A stretch of DNA of 64,000 nt from Epiperipatus broadwayi (GCA_028023455.1 JAQFVV010012511.1:1240001-1304000), one strand, 5' to 3'; numbered from the stretch's first letter, positions 33,819-47,188 are shown. Program-made: numbers and translations. The notes: generated from the sequence alone by a model not told the origin.

Positions 33819-36129
33819 GTAAATGAAATTTTCCTCACTCTTTTAGCAATAAAATTATGAAAATCTATCTTTATTTTCATTTTTGAATTAATTCAATATA
33901 TGACTTTACAGTTTTCACTGGTTTGCTTGCATCTAGGATAAAATATTTGTTGAGGATGATGTCTTTATTTTTTTATGATTTTTATTTTTATATTTATGGG
34001 TTTTTTAATGTGTGTTTTTTATTGTTGTTGATACTGTGATCTATTTTATTTTATTGTAAACACTTTATTCTTATGACTTATATTGTATTTAAAGTGTGTT
34101 TTATTAGATAGTGATCTTTATCTATATTAGTTTATTATATATATAATATCTTGATATTTTGCCATTATTAATAATATGAAACTAATAAATATACATATAT
34201 AATTAGAAGGATTTTGATATAACACTCAAATCATCAATCATGATGTTTATGAAGTTCAGAATTTATATTTATTCATAGAGGGTGTTACTGAAATATCTTA
34301 ACATCATGATTGGTGATTGAATGTTTTCTATCTATTTCAGCTTGTGGTATGCATTATGATATTTTCATATACAAAAATATTTTTAAATTTTCACAGGCCT
34401 TAAAAATTAATTTTTTTGATTGATAATATTTAATTTTTATTTTAATTTTATGAATACTTGTAATAAATTAATGAAATTTTATCTTTAATTACAAATAATC
34501 TATAAAATAAAAATATTGAAAAATTGACATTTTCTAATATTTGGGAATGGTAAATTATTATTTTTCATGGAGGAGAAAAAGCCTTCTAAATACTTACTAA
34601 ATGTCTACTTTTTTGAGAGAGAAAAAAAAAACACTATTACTTTTTAACTAATTTTTAACTCATTTATGATATTCTATTTTTAAAATGTGATTTTTTGACA
34701 TTATATTAATATGATTTTAAAATCTTAAAAAATCAGTTCTTATGCACTTGAATTCAGTTCTTTTTATTGTTCTTTATTTGCTTATGGCTTCTTACCATCT
34801 TTTTCAAAACTTGAAATATAATTTTCATAAAAATATCCAAAATTTATTATTATAAATTTTGTATTGCTTTTATAGTAATCACAAATAACTAAAATTATAA
34901 CAATAGATATACATTTATTTTAGATTAATATTTCGTAGATTTATTATGATGTCAACAAAGTAAAATATGGGTCAGATTTCCTTTTATTTCTAACTAAACT
35001 TAAGACAAAAAAATTATTATTAAGTACTAGAGTAAAAGTAATTTAGCCTTAGGGTTATCAATAATAATTGATGGTTTCACACACTCTACATCTAAACATA
35101 TCTCAAACCATTACATAGAAATAGTCCCACATGATGCATATAGTCTGTATTAACCAATTAATATAAGAGAATTATAAACTTTCTGAATATATCAATACTC
35201 TGTTGTTTACCTTAAATGATATCGATGTAAGACTATTAGCATTGGAATTGCAATGCAGCCAAAGTCTATTTTGATCACTTGATGAAAAAAGCTTATAATG
35301 ATTTTAATGGCTAAATATCATTTAATAAATTAAGATTTTAGTTGTAATAATTGTACCCAGATCTCAACGTCATTCAATATTTCAAAATAGATGAAATTAT
35401 TTTAAAAGAGAAAGTCAAATTCTCTGCAAAAAAACGAAACATAGACTAGTTTATTTTATTATGATTTTGATAAAATAAATGTGTTTTTATTTTAGGTGTT
35501 TTTACTTTATGTTTGCTATTTATTTATTTATTTTTGGAAAAAAAATATTTTGACAAGTATGTAATATTTACACATATATTAAAATATAGATTTCTAGCTC
35601 TAATAAAGACAATAGATTAGTTAAAACTGTAAGCAAATAAAGGATAATTACAAACATTGAATTTGTGTTAAGATTTTGAAATACTATAATTTCTAGTTGT
35701 TGATTTTTTTAAAATCATAGTCAGACAATTGTCTTGAAATAAGGAATTGAGTATTGAGTGATAGAGCACTAAAATGGCAGAAAGTGAACAATATAGTTTT
35801 TTTTTTGCTTTTTTTTAGAATAAGAAATAGAAGGCACCATGGCATTATACTTAGAGTATCCACTTTCTAATTCAGTTGGTCCAGATGAACCTTGAACTTT
35901 TTTAAAAAAAGCACAAACTGGCTTGCATTTTTTTCAAATAGATTATCCTTAGTCAGCCATCTATTCGTCCAATAGTAATCAATAAATACAAATGTAATAT
36001 GAGATAGCATTCATAAGACATCACACTTCTGTAGATGCTGCACCCATAAACATCTTTACTTTTTACCTTAGTTGAAAATAGACTACTAAAACTATTAATT
36101 TAAAATAGCCATTTTATCATCAAAATAAA
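33819..36129. other. AT-rich DNA without a gene
   Basis: No coding exon or bounded repeat recognised. Runs such as TATTTATTTATTTATTTTT occur near 35518. Confidence 0.45.
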
Positions 36130-37191
36130 AATGATTATTTTATAATACATAATAACAGGTTATTATACAAAAAAGGCCACATGATGCCCTATGTCACCTA
36201 TTTTGTTTTTGATATATTTGAGAGAAATGGAGAGAGAGCCATAGAAAGACTAGCTTAAGAAAAGGGATAGAGATACCATTAATAGGTGGCAAGGGAATAT
36301 ATACATTATCAAGTCTTTTATTTCCGGATAATGTCATCTTGTGCACAGAAAAAAGGGAAGATATGGAAATTATGTTAACATGTGCAAGGGTAGGTAAAGA
36401 GATGGGGATTAAATTTAGTGAAGAAAAATCAAAAGAAATGATGAATTAATACTGAGGAAAGAGAATACAAAGAATTTTTATTGGAAGATATAAAGTTAAG
36501 TGTGGTGAATAGGTATAACTATTTAGGAATCATCTTAAATAATCAGAGAAATTGCTTGGATGAGTGGGAGATAAAATCAATAAATCAAGCAAAGAAAAGA
36601 ATGGGAATGATTAAAAAACTAATAGTGTTTTCATATAATAAATATAATGTAGCTAGAATTGTATGGAAGAGAGTGGCAGTAGCAGGGTTAACAAAAGGTA
36701 ACAATGCATTATGGGTTAGTAAAGTGGTATTAGATTACTTAAAAAAAGTACAAAGAGAAATAGGAAGACATACATTAGATGCAGATGTGTGAATGGCAAA
36801 GGAGTCAATTCAAGTAGAAATGGGATCATTAAGTTTTTATATGAGATGCAAAAAGCAAAATGAAAATGTTCAGTAGATTGCAGTTTATGGATAATAAGAG
36901 AATAGACAAAATAGTATTTAATTGGGTTATGAGTAAAGGGCAGGCAACAAGATAGTTAAGAAAGGTACTATGGTATGCAGAAGATTTGAATAAAGAATTT
37001 ATGTCAGTATACTTATACAAAAGATGGGCTGATTGTATTAGAAGAATTGTTGAGTGTTATAGTGGCAAGGAATGAGATAGAAGAATAAATGCATTAATAA
37101 AGAATAGGGAGTTGAAGAGATGGAGAACTAGCATGTAAAGTAAAAAGAGTTTAAATATATATATATATATATATATTTAATATATCTTTTA

Positions 37192-37229
<38 letters not shown>

Positions 37230-37730
37230 TAAACAGAATATTGGGTATGAGTTAATTTATGATAATAGCAAGGAAAGTAGTTTACTGTTTAAGTCTTGAA
37301 CAGGATCTTGAGCAACAAAGGAATATACACATAAATGGAAAAATATGGGCTACAAGTTATATAAGGAAGGCATAAAAAATATTAGGCATCTGTTAATTGA
37401 AAGTAAATGCATGCAAGTAGAAAGAATACAAATAATGAAGTTGGGGGGAGAATAAATATAAACAAAGTGATTATATAGAAAATGGGTTCTTGGTTTTTAT
37501 GCTGGGTTTAGAAAAAGATAAAGGAGATTTAGATATAAAGGCCATGGAGTTGATGAAGATTATGTTGTGGAAATGGGTTGGAGCAGGACAGGGAAGAATT
37601 TGGGAATAACTTAGGATGGGGAATAGAAAGGGAAGGTAAAGTGGCTAACAGGTTCCTCTGGGCATGGTAACTGAGAGATTCTTGATTCCGAAAAAAAGAA
37701 ATCACAGTGCATCTCATCTCATCATCATAA
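36130..37730 (+). pseudogene. Second lineage of dead LINE reverse transcriptase
   Basis: Plus-strand RT remnant of a different lineage from the other two. About 36268-36440 reads LPLIGGKGIYTLSSLLFPDNV then ILCTEKREDME and GIKFSEEKSKE; the catalytic F-A-D-D is F-P-D-N. 36481-36792 continues with VNRYNYLGIILNN and INQAKKRMGMIKKL, a typical thumb and connection region. Further broken frames run to about 37720 and end in a CATCTCATCATCATAA tail. A long (TA)n array interrupts it at 37153-37229. Stops and the altered catalytic site show it is inactive. Confidence 0.75.
37153..37229. repeat. (TA)n microsatellite inside LINE remnant
   Basis: Two AT/TA arrays separated by TTTAATATATCTTTTACTTA. Confidence 0.9.
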
Positions 37731-39711
37731 TTATAAATTAATTGAAGCCCATTGAAAAGGACAAAAATTAATACTTGCCAAAAGGATCTTTTATGTGGAT
37801 GATTCTTATTATATATATTATTGTTTTTATATAAATATATTTTATATTATATTGTATGATTTATTTAATATATATATAATATTTATTATATTTTGAAACT
37901 ATAAAATAATTTTAAAGACATTAAGATTTATTTTAATATTAATTATTTTTTCAAGAAATACTTTGAAAAGAATTCAGCTTTTAAGTGCTCTTAGACTATT
38001 TCTTTAAAATATAAATGCATTGACTACAGTGTTCATCTTGCATAAGATGAATTTTGTTTAGAAAATAACTTAAAAATTAGATTGGAATTCAGAAATAAAC
38101 ATAGGTAGAACAATTTAATATTTTACATTCACAGATATTTCCATAAATTGAGAGATATTCAATTAAATTTGAGCTATAAAATAAATATATGAAACATTTC
38201 TGTTAATTGCTCTAATGAAAAACAGATCTTGTAACTTTATTGAGTCATTTTGAAAAGGGCAATCTGGAAGCAATTTTCAAAAAATCATTTGATCCTTGTT
38301 GGTGTTAGCTTGCATATGCTTTTTTAAAACCAATTTTTTACTACAGCAGTTATAGTGAATTATCTTTAAGATTCATTGAGACAGTATTATCGAGATATAA
38401 AATGCAGAGTTAAGTATGATAAGTATGTTAAATGCCAACATAACTTAATGTGTGTGATGAATTCTATGTAATAATAAACAATTTCAATCATTTATTTTTA
38501 AATTAACATTATATTTTTCTTAAATTACCAGTTGATATTTGGTTGTAGTTTAAAAATAAGTTTATCATCATTATAACCAATTAAGCATCACAATATAATA
38601 AATAATTTTATAGATACAAATTAAAGATTGTGTTACATATTGAAAAAAAAGAAAGAAAACAATTATAATACAAATCTGTTATTTTCTACACAGGTATTTT
38701 CACTAGCACCAATTAGAAGAGCTTTATCTGATAATCCAGTGATTCTTAACTTTTTGAAGTCATGGAATACTTTAGATTATAAAATATTTTGTGGAGTTCC
38801 AAAATCAATAACGAACAAATGTAAGACGACCCAGGGACAAAACTGACAATAAAAATATGGATAAATGTATCTTTTATTAAAATTATAAATTATGTAATAG
38901 TAAAAAAAACGTTAATTAAAATCTGATAATTATATTTGGGGAAAAAATAAAACAATTTTTTTCCAAGTTGTCTGTGATGACCAATGCAACTAATAAAAAT
39001 TTAAAATAATAATTATTAAAGTTAAAAAAATATCTGATTTAAAACATAAAACATCTGAGTTTAAAATATTAGCATTTAATTGTAATATTTATACATGATA
39101 AACAAATATATATTTTAGAACAAATTAACTTTTAGTTTACTAGCTGAACATGTCATCTAGTTTTTTAATCATAATTCACAAGCCAGAAAAATGAATATGA
39201 AACAATGTTTGGTTTATGAATTAAATATTAGTTTGCTCTGTATTTCGTTATATTCAGTTTAGAAATATGAATGTTTGGTACTTGTTATATATGTTTATGA
39301 AAGCTAACTACTGCAAAAGATTTATTTTTTTTCAGCTGTAGAAAACTTCATCTTAATATTTATAGATGTTATAATGAAGATTTCCACAGCAAATTTCCTC
39401 ACTGAATTAGATTGTCAATCTTCTTCATTATAGCCTTAGTCTTGACAAAGATGGATGTGATTTTAGTGACATGTTGGCAATTGAATTCAGCTAAAGAATT
39501 TTATATTTCGGTAGAAGAAAATATTTTTGGTGTCTTTAGAAACTTTAAACAGTATTTTTTGTGCCATGGATAGAATTATTTTTTTAATGCAGAAAATTGA
39601 TGTGTGATGTGACCCAAAAAGATTTTATTTCCACATATATATAAAATATACCTGTACTTAAATATTATATATATACACACAAACTGTAAAGCAGATATTG
39701 TTATAATACAG
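37731..39711. other. No gene; possible hAT scrap at 38730-38820
   Basis: No gene. At 38739 the sequence CAGTGATTCTTAACTTTTTG followed by AAGTCATGGAA resembles the start of many hAT-type MITEs (CAGTGGTTCTCAA...). A matching inverted end was not located, so this is only a possible fragment. Confidence 0.35.
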
Positions 39712-40071
39712 TGAACAACTTAAGCGCTTATAACTATCAACAGCTAATCAGATCGTAAACACTGGAAAATCGAAAGATTTCATGCTGTATGTTTGTAATT
39801 TGAACTCAGTGAGTTGAGTATGAAGATATTTAAGATTCACGCTTTCAGATCTAAGTACTTTAGACTGGCTTGGATATATAGAAAGACAAGTAAAGAAGGA
39901 AGTGGAACCACCCTTTTCTTGTTAAATTCTCTGTCCCAGTGTTCACGATCTGATTGGCTGTTGATAGTTATAAGTACTTGAGAGATTGCAGTCTCTCAGT
40001 TTAATTTCAACACTGTCTGTGCTTTATAAAATAAATATTATTTATAAAATAAATATTATGAACAACTTAAG
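39712..40071. mobile_element. 334-bp insertion with 13-bp TSD
   Basis: The exact 13-bp repeat TGAACAACTTAAG occurs at 39712-39724 and 40059-40071, enclosing 39725-40058. The insert begins CGCTTATAACTATCAACAGC and carries an internal inverted repeat (about 39727-39765 against 39936-39976, CACTGTTTACGATCTGATT-like). Its right end is a short tandem repeat of ATAAATATTATTTATAAA type. TSD length and simple-repeat tail suggest a non-autonomous retroposon; a TATA-like stretch (TATAAGTACTTGAG) before the tail is also compatible with an LTR fragment. No coding capacity. Confidence 0.75.
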
Positions 40072-41639
40072 GTAAACAGCATTTTTTCACAGTTAGTGTA
40101 CCACTATTTTATTTGCTAATACTCCACAATTTTATGAAATACTTGTGTTCTGAGGAGCACCAACCAAGAATGCAGCATTAAAGTTTAGTAATCTTATTCT
40201 TATCCAGAGAACAAAAAACATTCATGTAACCAATTAAGATAAATTTAAGGAATAGTTTACCAACTTAAATTACAGTACTTAAAAAAAAAAAAACAATAAC
40301 ATAACCTTGAATATAATTAACTATAATTAAAGTATTTTTGATCATTGTAATCGATGATAGATTAGTATTCAAGAAAAGTATGTTTTTTTTTTAAAGTGTA
40401 TGTATCTAGAATTGTTCTAAGAGCATTTGAAGACATGATTGACTGGTAGTGAAGTAGGTGTTTTCAAAATAAGGGAAAATTAATATACCATGATTTTTAA
40501 AATATATAGACTTTTTAATATGATGAAGAGCAGATTAACATTTATATCTTCTATGAAATTGGAGATATAATAATGTTTAACAAATATAGAAGGTCATATA
40601 AAGATATTCAAGAGACTGTCTGAATCATAGCTAAAGTGCTGTTACACTTGATCTGCAGATTTATCAAAATGAATTTAGATAACATTCTTTATTTTGAAGA
40701 GTTCTAAAATTTTTCTGTTTCAATATTATGTAATTTGGATAATCAATGTTATTTTTTTATAAATGTTTCTGCTTCTTTAATAATGAATACTACACACATC
40801 TTTTGTGATCATATTGCTTGCTTCCTGTTTATTTAATCAAAAATAATAATTATATTGTCCTTATTAAATTTTATTTAATAAAACATCATAATTTATAATT
40901 ATTTAATTAAGTAACTTACTATAATTTTTTTTAATTGATATATTTATATCAGGATATCTAATATCTGTAGTTTGTGAAACTACAACTTTTTTATATAACT
41001 TTTCTGAATTGATTAATTTTTAATATTTTGAAATAGTGCATAAAAAATGTTAATTATCAATTTTTAAAATCTGCCTATGTTAAATAAAAGAATACAAGTG
41101 ACTGAATTTGTATTTAATTTAATTACATTTTTTTTTTCTTTTTTTAAAAAGCCATGCTTACACTCTCCAGCAGTTTGTTTCTGTATAAAAGTGGCCAACT
41201 GGTGAAGAAAGTTTTTGCATTGATTCCTGACAGGAAAATAAAAAGTACTTGGGTACTTGAAGATCACATGACTCTCAACAACTGATTATCTAATAAATAT
41301 GATTAAATGCTCACTCAGTTTATCATTTTGCTATCATTTTTGACTGTACAATTTATTTATTTTTGTTAATTATTTTTTGTTGATTTCTTTAATGTGTATA
41401 ATTTTTAAATTAAATTATAGGTATACTTATACATGTTGTGTCATTTAATATCATATATATATATATATATATATCTAATATCATATATATATATATATCT
41501 TATATACAATCCCTACTGTTGTCTGATTGGTGAATATATTAATATTTAACTAATGTCATGTATCAAATTCATAATAAGGCATAGTTTTCAATGAAAATAA
41601 TTATTTGTTCTGCCATTAATCCATAATAACACTGTCATA
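40072..41639. other. AT-rich DNA; (TA)n at 41452-41498
   Basis: No gene. The minus frame at 41267-41064 lacks any domain. A TA microsatellite with a central interruption lies at 41452-41498. Confidence 0.45.
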
Positions 41640-42370
41640 TTCATGAATGGTAGTGGAGCAGTCACTACTTTGGCATTTGACTGGCTTCATCCAGCATGTT
41701 TAGTGGCTTCCTATAGGGTACCTGGGATCACTGGCATTGAGCTACAGTTTGTATATTTTGGGTAAGTTGCGAGCCAGCTGCAGTAACAGCCACAAATGCT
41801 GATTCATAATTTGGCATTAAGGTGATCTGTGCTTCCATGCTCTGTCAATTCCTTAATATAGTTCAGATGAATGACATACTCAGCAATGTTTACTAAAAAA
41901 CATATATTTATATTAAATCTTTAAAAAAAAAACTTGTTAAAGCAACCATTTAAAAAAATTACAAGTATTATATTTAATAAAAAAATATTACTAAAATGAT
42001 AGGCTCAAAGGCTGGCATTTTTCTATTAATAAATGGTAACTATTAATAAAGCTAAAAAATCTATTACATTTGTTCATGAGCTGTTGAAGAATTGAAGAAA
42101 AAATTAAATTTTTTATTTAGAGTATGCTCCAGTAAATATATCGTTGTCCCATAATGCTGTTAAATATAACAGGTATATTAAAAAAATTAATTTTAATTTA
42201 GCTTTATTAAAATGCTTTCATGGACTTCCAATCCCTTAATATAGTTCAAATAAATGACATATTCAGAAATGTTTAATAAAAAATATATATATTTACATTA
42301 AATTTTAAAAAAAATTTGTTAAAGCAATGAATTAAAAAAATTACAAATATTAGATTTAATAATACATACT
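41640..42370. repeat. Direct repeat pair with GC-richer head
   Basis: About 41846-41990 and 42225-42368 are about 85% alike by eye (CCTTAATATAGTTCAGATGA / CCTTAATATAGTTCAAATAA, then GACATAYTCAG and AATGTTTA). The spacing is about 380 bp. 41640-41845 before the first copy is notably less AT-rich (GTACCTGGGATCACTGGC), unlike neighbouring DNA, and may be the body of an unclassified repeat. Confidence 0.6.
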
Positions 42371-42460
42371 TTTTATTACAAAGAATTTAGTGTGAAGGAA
42401 GTAACAATGTTAAATTAAACATATCAAAATAGCAGTCTTTCAAAAGGCCGGGTACACCGG

Positions 42461-42488
42461 GTATGTATATATATATATATATATATAT
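42461..42488. repeat. (TA)n microsatellite
   Basis: Short TA array following GGGTACACCGGGTATG. Confidence 0.85.
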
Positions 42489-42999
42489 GCAAGTAGTAAA
42501 ACAAATTATGTACAATGCAGTATTGTCCATGATTTTTAAAAACAAATGGCACAGATATTGTACTTACTACACACATATAGAAATTAACCCAATGCACAAC
42601 AGATATCTTTTTATTTACATACTATAAGGATTATTTATTTGTGGAACATTTTCCTTTTAAATCATTCTGTCACTGCCAAGAGATTCATTGAATTAATACT
42701 TAGAGTTATATTAATGTGCTTAAAAATATTTTTAAATATAAGGATATATCTTTAAAAGTGATGATTAGAATAAACTCTATGACTTTATGAATATGAAATT
42801 TGACATTTGAAAAGAATAGGAAGAAAATTGATGCTTTTGAACCAGTGATGGCAAAAACTTTTGAAAATGCTATAGACAGTTGAAAAAATAAACAAATAAA
42901 TACTTAAGTACATTAGATGATGAAAAAAATAATTGAATGTATTTATTGCATAGAAGTTCATAAAAAGTTTGAGTATCAGAAGTAAAAGAGCTGGGTTAA

Positions 43000-43078
43000 T
43001 TAATGGACTGTATGCTCCAGTCTGCTACTCTACCACTGAACCAAACCATCCAGGACAGATAAAACTAGCAATGAACTT
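43000..43078 (-). repeat. tRNA-like SINE head
   Basis: On the minus strand GGATGGTTTGGTTCAGTGGT continues into AGAGTAGCAGACTGG: a clear tRNA D-arm with A box. An anticodon-like arm follows (GACTG-GAGCATA-CAGTC). Residue 33 is not U and no good B box follows, so this is a decayed tRNA-derived SINE rather than a functional tRNA. Confidence 0.6.
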
Positions 43079-43389
43079 TCACTTGAAGCATGAATGAGTA
43101 AAATGAAATTGTATTATTTAGAAATATATACCATACTTGTAAAGACTTATTGTTATTGTTGAACAGTTTGAAAAATCACATAGGTGGTATATCAAATTGG
43201 ATAAATGCTCTTCATACTATTGCCAAGCATTGGTATTAACTTATTTATTTTATTTTGACATTTCATCATAAAGTACTTTTAATGTTAAGTAAAATTTATA
43301 ATAATTGTAGTAATGTTTATGTTTTTGATAAATATATTTAAAAATAATTAGCGTTGGTAGAATAATTTTATCAGTACATAACAGAAAAA

Positions 43390-43920
43390 TAATGTTACTA
43401 CTTATTATTATTGCTAATCTACTCCTACTGGAATAAGAAAACTTTTGCTATTAATATTACAATTTGTCTACTGTTATTGAAATCATATAAATGATGCTAA
43501 TAATATTACAATTACTAATATTGATATGGACACTATTCTTACAGTTGATATTAGCAAGATAATTGATATTGCTATTATTATTATTAACATGATTCACTTT
43601 AAAATCACACTACTCTAGAATTATCTACATAAGTATGAGTATTCAATCAATGAACACAAAATGAAAATGCTAACCATTGATTGTTAAATCGTTATTGATT
43701 CTGGAATAGGGATTCTAATGCTAAAGTTCTGCATTTATAAATTACTATATGGATTAGTACTATTGTTTTATTTTAGTGTTGCTGTTGCTACTGCTACGGT
43801 CATTATTATTGGTACTATCAATAACAATTGCCATCATTGTTTCTATTGTTGTTATTTCTATTGTGATTATAATACTATTGATACCACTACTGATATTACT
43901 ATTATTAATGAATATGAGTT
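43390..43920. repeat. Degenerate trinucleotide (ATT/ACT/ATA-type) tract
   Basis: About 500 bp is dominated by imperfect triplets such as TATTATTATT, ACTACTGATATTACTATTAT and TGTTGCTGTTGC. Open frames across it encode Leu/Ile/Val or Thr/Ile runs only, as expected from triplet DNA, and are not genes. Confidence 0.65.
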
Positions 43921-45159
43921 TTAGTTATATCAGTAAATTCAAGATTAAGATAATATTTTTTATTAAATTTTATTTTGAAAATTATTAACAAATTGATTTC
44001 AGTTAACAATATTTTATGGAATATTAACACACAGAAAATTAAATTAGTAGTTTCTAGGGGAAATCTACTTTTCATTTCTTTTCTTAATCAAATAATAAAT
44101 TGAGACTCCTTTGTGAATCTTGAGCGAAGAAAAATTGGAAACTGATTCCACAATGTGACAGTCGTTGCTTTACAATATTGCAAGATAATTCTTTAAAAAA
44201 AAAAATTCGATTCTCATTCTTATATGTCTTTAATAAAACAAGTTTTATATTATAATTTAATATTTTTATAACTTTTGAAAAAGTATTCAATAAAAGAAAA
44301 ATTTAAAGTTGAATTGCTAGATTTTATTTGAATCTTGCTAACTCATGTTTTAAATATATCAATTCAATTTGAATTATTTTCATTATATTCTTATATATCT
44401 CAATATTGAAAGTTTTTATGATTCGTTAATCTATTTAATAAAATTTTAAAAATAGTTATAGGGTTGAAGTTTAATATGTGTGTGCGTTTTTTATTTTATT
44501 TAAAAAAAGACTGGTCTATTGCATTTAGAAGTTCTCATATTAGTATCTATCCAAGTATTAATTTCTGTGATCAGATAAAAAACAGTGACTTCAAGAAGTA
44601 GATTCACAATTATTTTTTTAAAATAAATATTAATTATAACAATAGACCTATTAGTGACATTTTTGTACTTACACACTTACACATACACACACATATATAT
44701 AAATTAATCTTTAAATAGTCGGCCTAGTGTCAAGACTTGGTGTGAAATTGGGTAGTTATAGCAAGTTATTATATTTATATATGAAAAGCAGATCTCGTAA
44801 AAATAAATTAAGATAAATATATAATATGCTTTTTTACCCCCTTGTTTTTTCGCAAATATACATTTAATTACTTTTAATTTTATTTTCCATAGACAGTTAT
44901 TATAAAAAACTTAAGATATTTCACAATTGTCTTGAAATTGAAGGAATTAATCACTAGATACTATTCACCGATTGTCACATTGTGAGAATATTAGAGATTT
45001 TTTAAGACTAATTTTATTTTTTAGATAATTGCAAATAGATACATATTTGTTTATTAATATTGCATGGCTAAATAAATTGGCTATATTCAGATATGAATTT
45101 TAGATTGTAAGAAATGGTAGTGGATTTGCTAAATGCTGCATTATAAAGTAAAGACAATT

Positions 45160-45771
45160 ATATATATATGTCAACAGATGGCGTTCTACCAAAAACACCG
45201 TCAAGCGTATGTTTACATAAACGTCAGAGCATGCATTCACTATCTCTAACTTTAATTCCACTTTCAGATCATGATTTCAAGATATTTGCTATCATCAGTG
45301 AAAGACAGGAATTTTAGAAACTAGATCTAAACACAAACTCTGAGCGTTTATGAAACAGATTCTATTCAGCTTGCAAGCGTGAATCTTTTAGACACGTAAG
45401 GTCTTCAAACTCAGCATAGCAAGCCAGATAGCTATATGGCTCTGATCTCAGTTCAGCATCACCACATAGTAGAAGCCTCTGCAATATATATCATTGCTAG
45501 AAAGACCTCAATGGTCCATTTATGAAAAACAAAAAACAAGTTAAAAACTTGCTAACGCTTGTATTTATGTCAACAGATGGCGTTCTACCAAAAACACCAT
45601 CAAGCGTATGTTTACATAAATGTCAAACATATGCTTGATGGTGTTTTTGGTAGAACGCCATCTGTTGACAAACATACGCTTGATGGTGTTTTTGGTAGAA
45701 CGCCATCTGTTGACATAAATACAAGCGTTAGCAAGTTTTTAACTTGTTTTTTGTTTTTCATATATATATAT
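45160..45771. mobile_element. Composite hairpin element with four copies of a 45-50-bp unit
   Basis: 45521-45613 and 45670-45762 form an exact 93-bp inverted repeat with a 56-bp loop. The loop carries an extra copy of the inner unit (45625-45669) in direct orientation with the right arm, period 45 bp. The unit GTCAACAGATGGCGTTCTAC followed by CAAAAACACC also occurs once at 45171-45220. Between, 45240-45520 resembles family A (ATCATCAGTGAAAGACAGG, CTCAGTTCAGCATC). TATATATATG sits at both outer borders, but because it is simple sequence it is not proof of a TSD. Confidence 0.8.
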
Positions 45772-47188
45772 GTTTATTTATTTAAAAAAATCATTCATAG
45801 TGTAAATTGAAATAATGGATAGTTATATATTGGACTATTTCCATAATGTTTTTAGAAAAATTCAAACTTTTATTTAAAATTTTCAAAAACATTTATCAAT
45901 TTATCAGTTATTAATATCACACAGGTTAGTATATAAAAAAACATTTTGAGTGCTATTTCATAATAATCAAGTTATACTTTCAATCATTGTAATTATATTC
46001 CTGTGTAACTTTTGCTGTCTCTCATTATTAATATAGAATTTAAAGTCCAAAATTACTTTTGTAATTTTTTTGTAAACAACTGATGAATAATTGTAAAACT
46101 CTATTAATCATAATCCTATTCAATCTTTCTTTAAATGCATATTAAGAATCTTCTACATGTGAGTTGGATATGTTCACTGCTGAGCCACTTTTTAAAAGCT
46201 ACCTACTTTCTATATGAATTTATATTAGCATATTCTTTGATAAATATTTTAAATATTACTAATGTGTTTAACAAAATCTTTACATAATTATATCTAATTA
46301 AGAAAATTACAACTTATTTGTTTATCGATAATTCTGCACTAACACACTTAGGTTAGAAAAGTTTAATATTGTAAAAATTATATGTTTATCTGTGCTAAGA
46401 GCTTTTGAAGTTCTTGGATTTGTTTATTTAATTTCATTATTTTTGAATTAAATATAGTCAATGTAAAAATATCTAATCAAAGTAATGGTATGACCAATTT
46501 TTTCGGGCTGATTATTATTTAGAAAATCAAAGAACCTTATAATTGTATTTGCACAATAAAATTACAATACTAAAAAACTATAAACTCATATCACATTCAT
46601 CTTATATATATATATTTTCAAAGTGCTTCAAATAAGCCTCTATAAAAGAAACTGAAGTAAAAAGAAAAGATGGTCCATTTTTTTCTTTAAAAAACTTTTA
46701 TCTTGAGGCTTTGGAATAAGAGTATTTCATTTAAACCACTAAACATCACAGAGTTTTGTTTTGTTTTGAAGTATTTCATTTACTTAATAACCCACTAGTT
46801 TGAGTATAAATCTCAATGTACTACATAATATTATTCACTGGGAGTGTTTATATTTATGTATTTCATTATTTGGGTCATTATTGACAATATGTAAATTGAA
46901 AATTTTCACAAATGTCAATTAGAATAATACAAGACAATTTAAAAATATAGTTTTAAAAGTAAGATGATTGATTTTAAATATTCATGCTTTCTTTCCAAAG
47001 TGCCTTATATAGGCCATAAAAGAAATTGAGATAAAGAGAGAAGACAAAGCTATTTTTTTTTCTATAAAGGTTTTTGCCTATACTTTGTATTGAGAGTATT
47101 TCATTTACTTAATAAATCAGTAGTTTGTATATCAATCTCAATGTATTACATATTAATTACTGATAATATACATATAATCTAAATATTC
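45772..47188. other. AT-rich DNA; possible internal duplication
   Basis: No gene. About 46600-46830 and 46980-47150 share several phrases (CAAAGTGCYT, AGGCCATAAAAGAAATTGAG, GAGTATTTCATTTACTTAAT), indicating an old direct duplication about 370 bp apart. Confidence 0.5.

Noticed and set aside
33578-33880. Two opposite frames both containing AGFKLRLS and NIRWH
   Set aside because: They are mirror translations of the 62-bp inverted arms of a SINE.
37529-37717. 62-codon minus frame
   Set aside because: Antisense to the degenerate C-terminal part of the LINE remnant.
43718-43988. Two overlapping Ile/Leu/Val- or Thr/Ile-rich frames
   Set aside because: Produced by degenerate triplet DNA; amino-acid content is limited to what ATT/ACT repeats encode.
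45559-45810. 83-codon frame with a repeated HTLDGVFGRTPSVD-like motif
   Set aside because: The protein repeat is the translation of the hairpin unit repeated every 45 bp. It is not a repeat protein.
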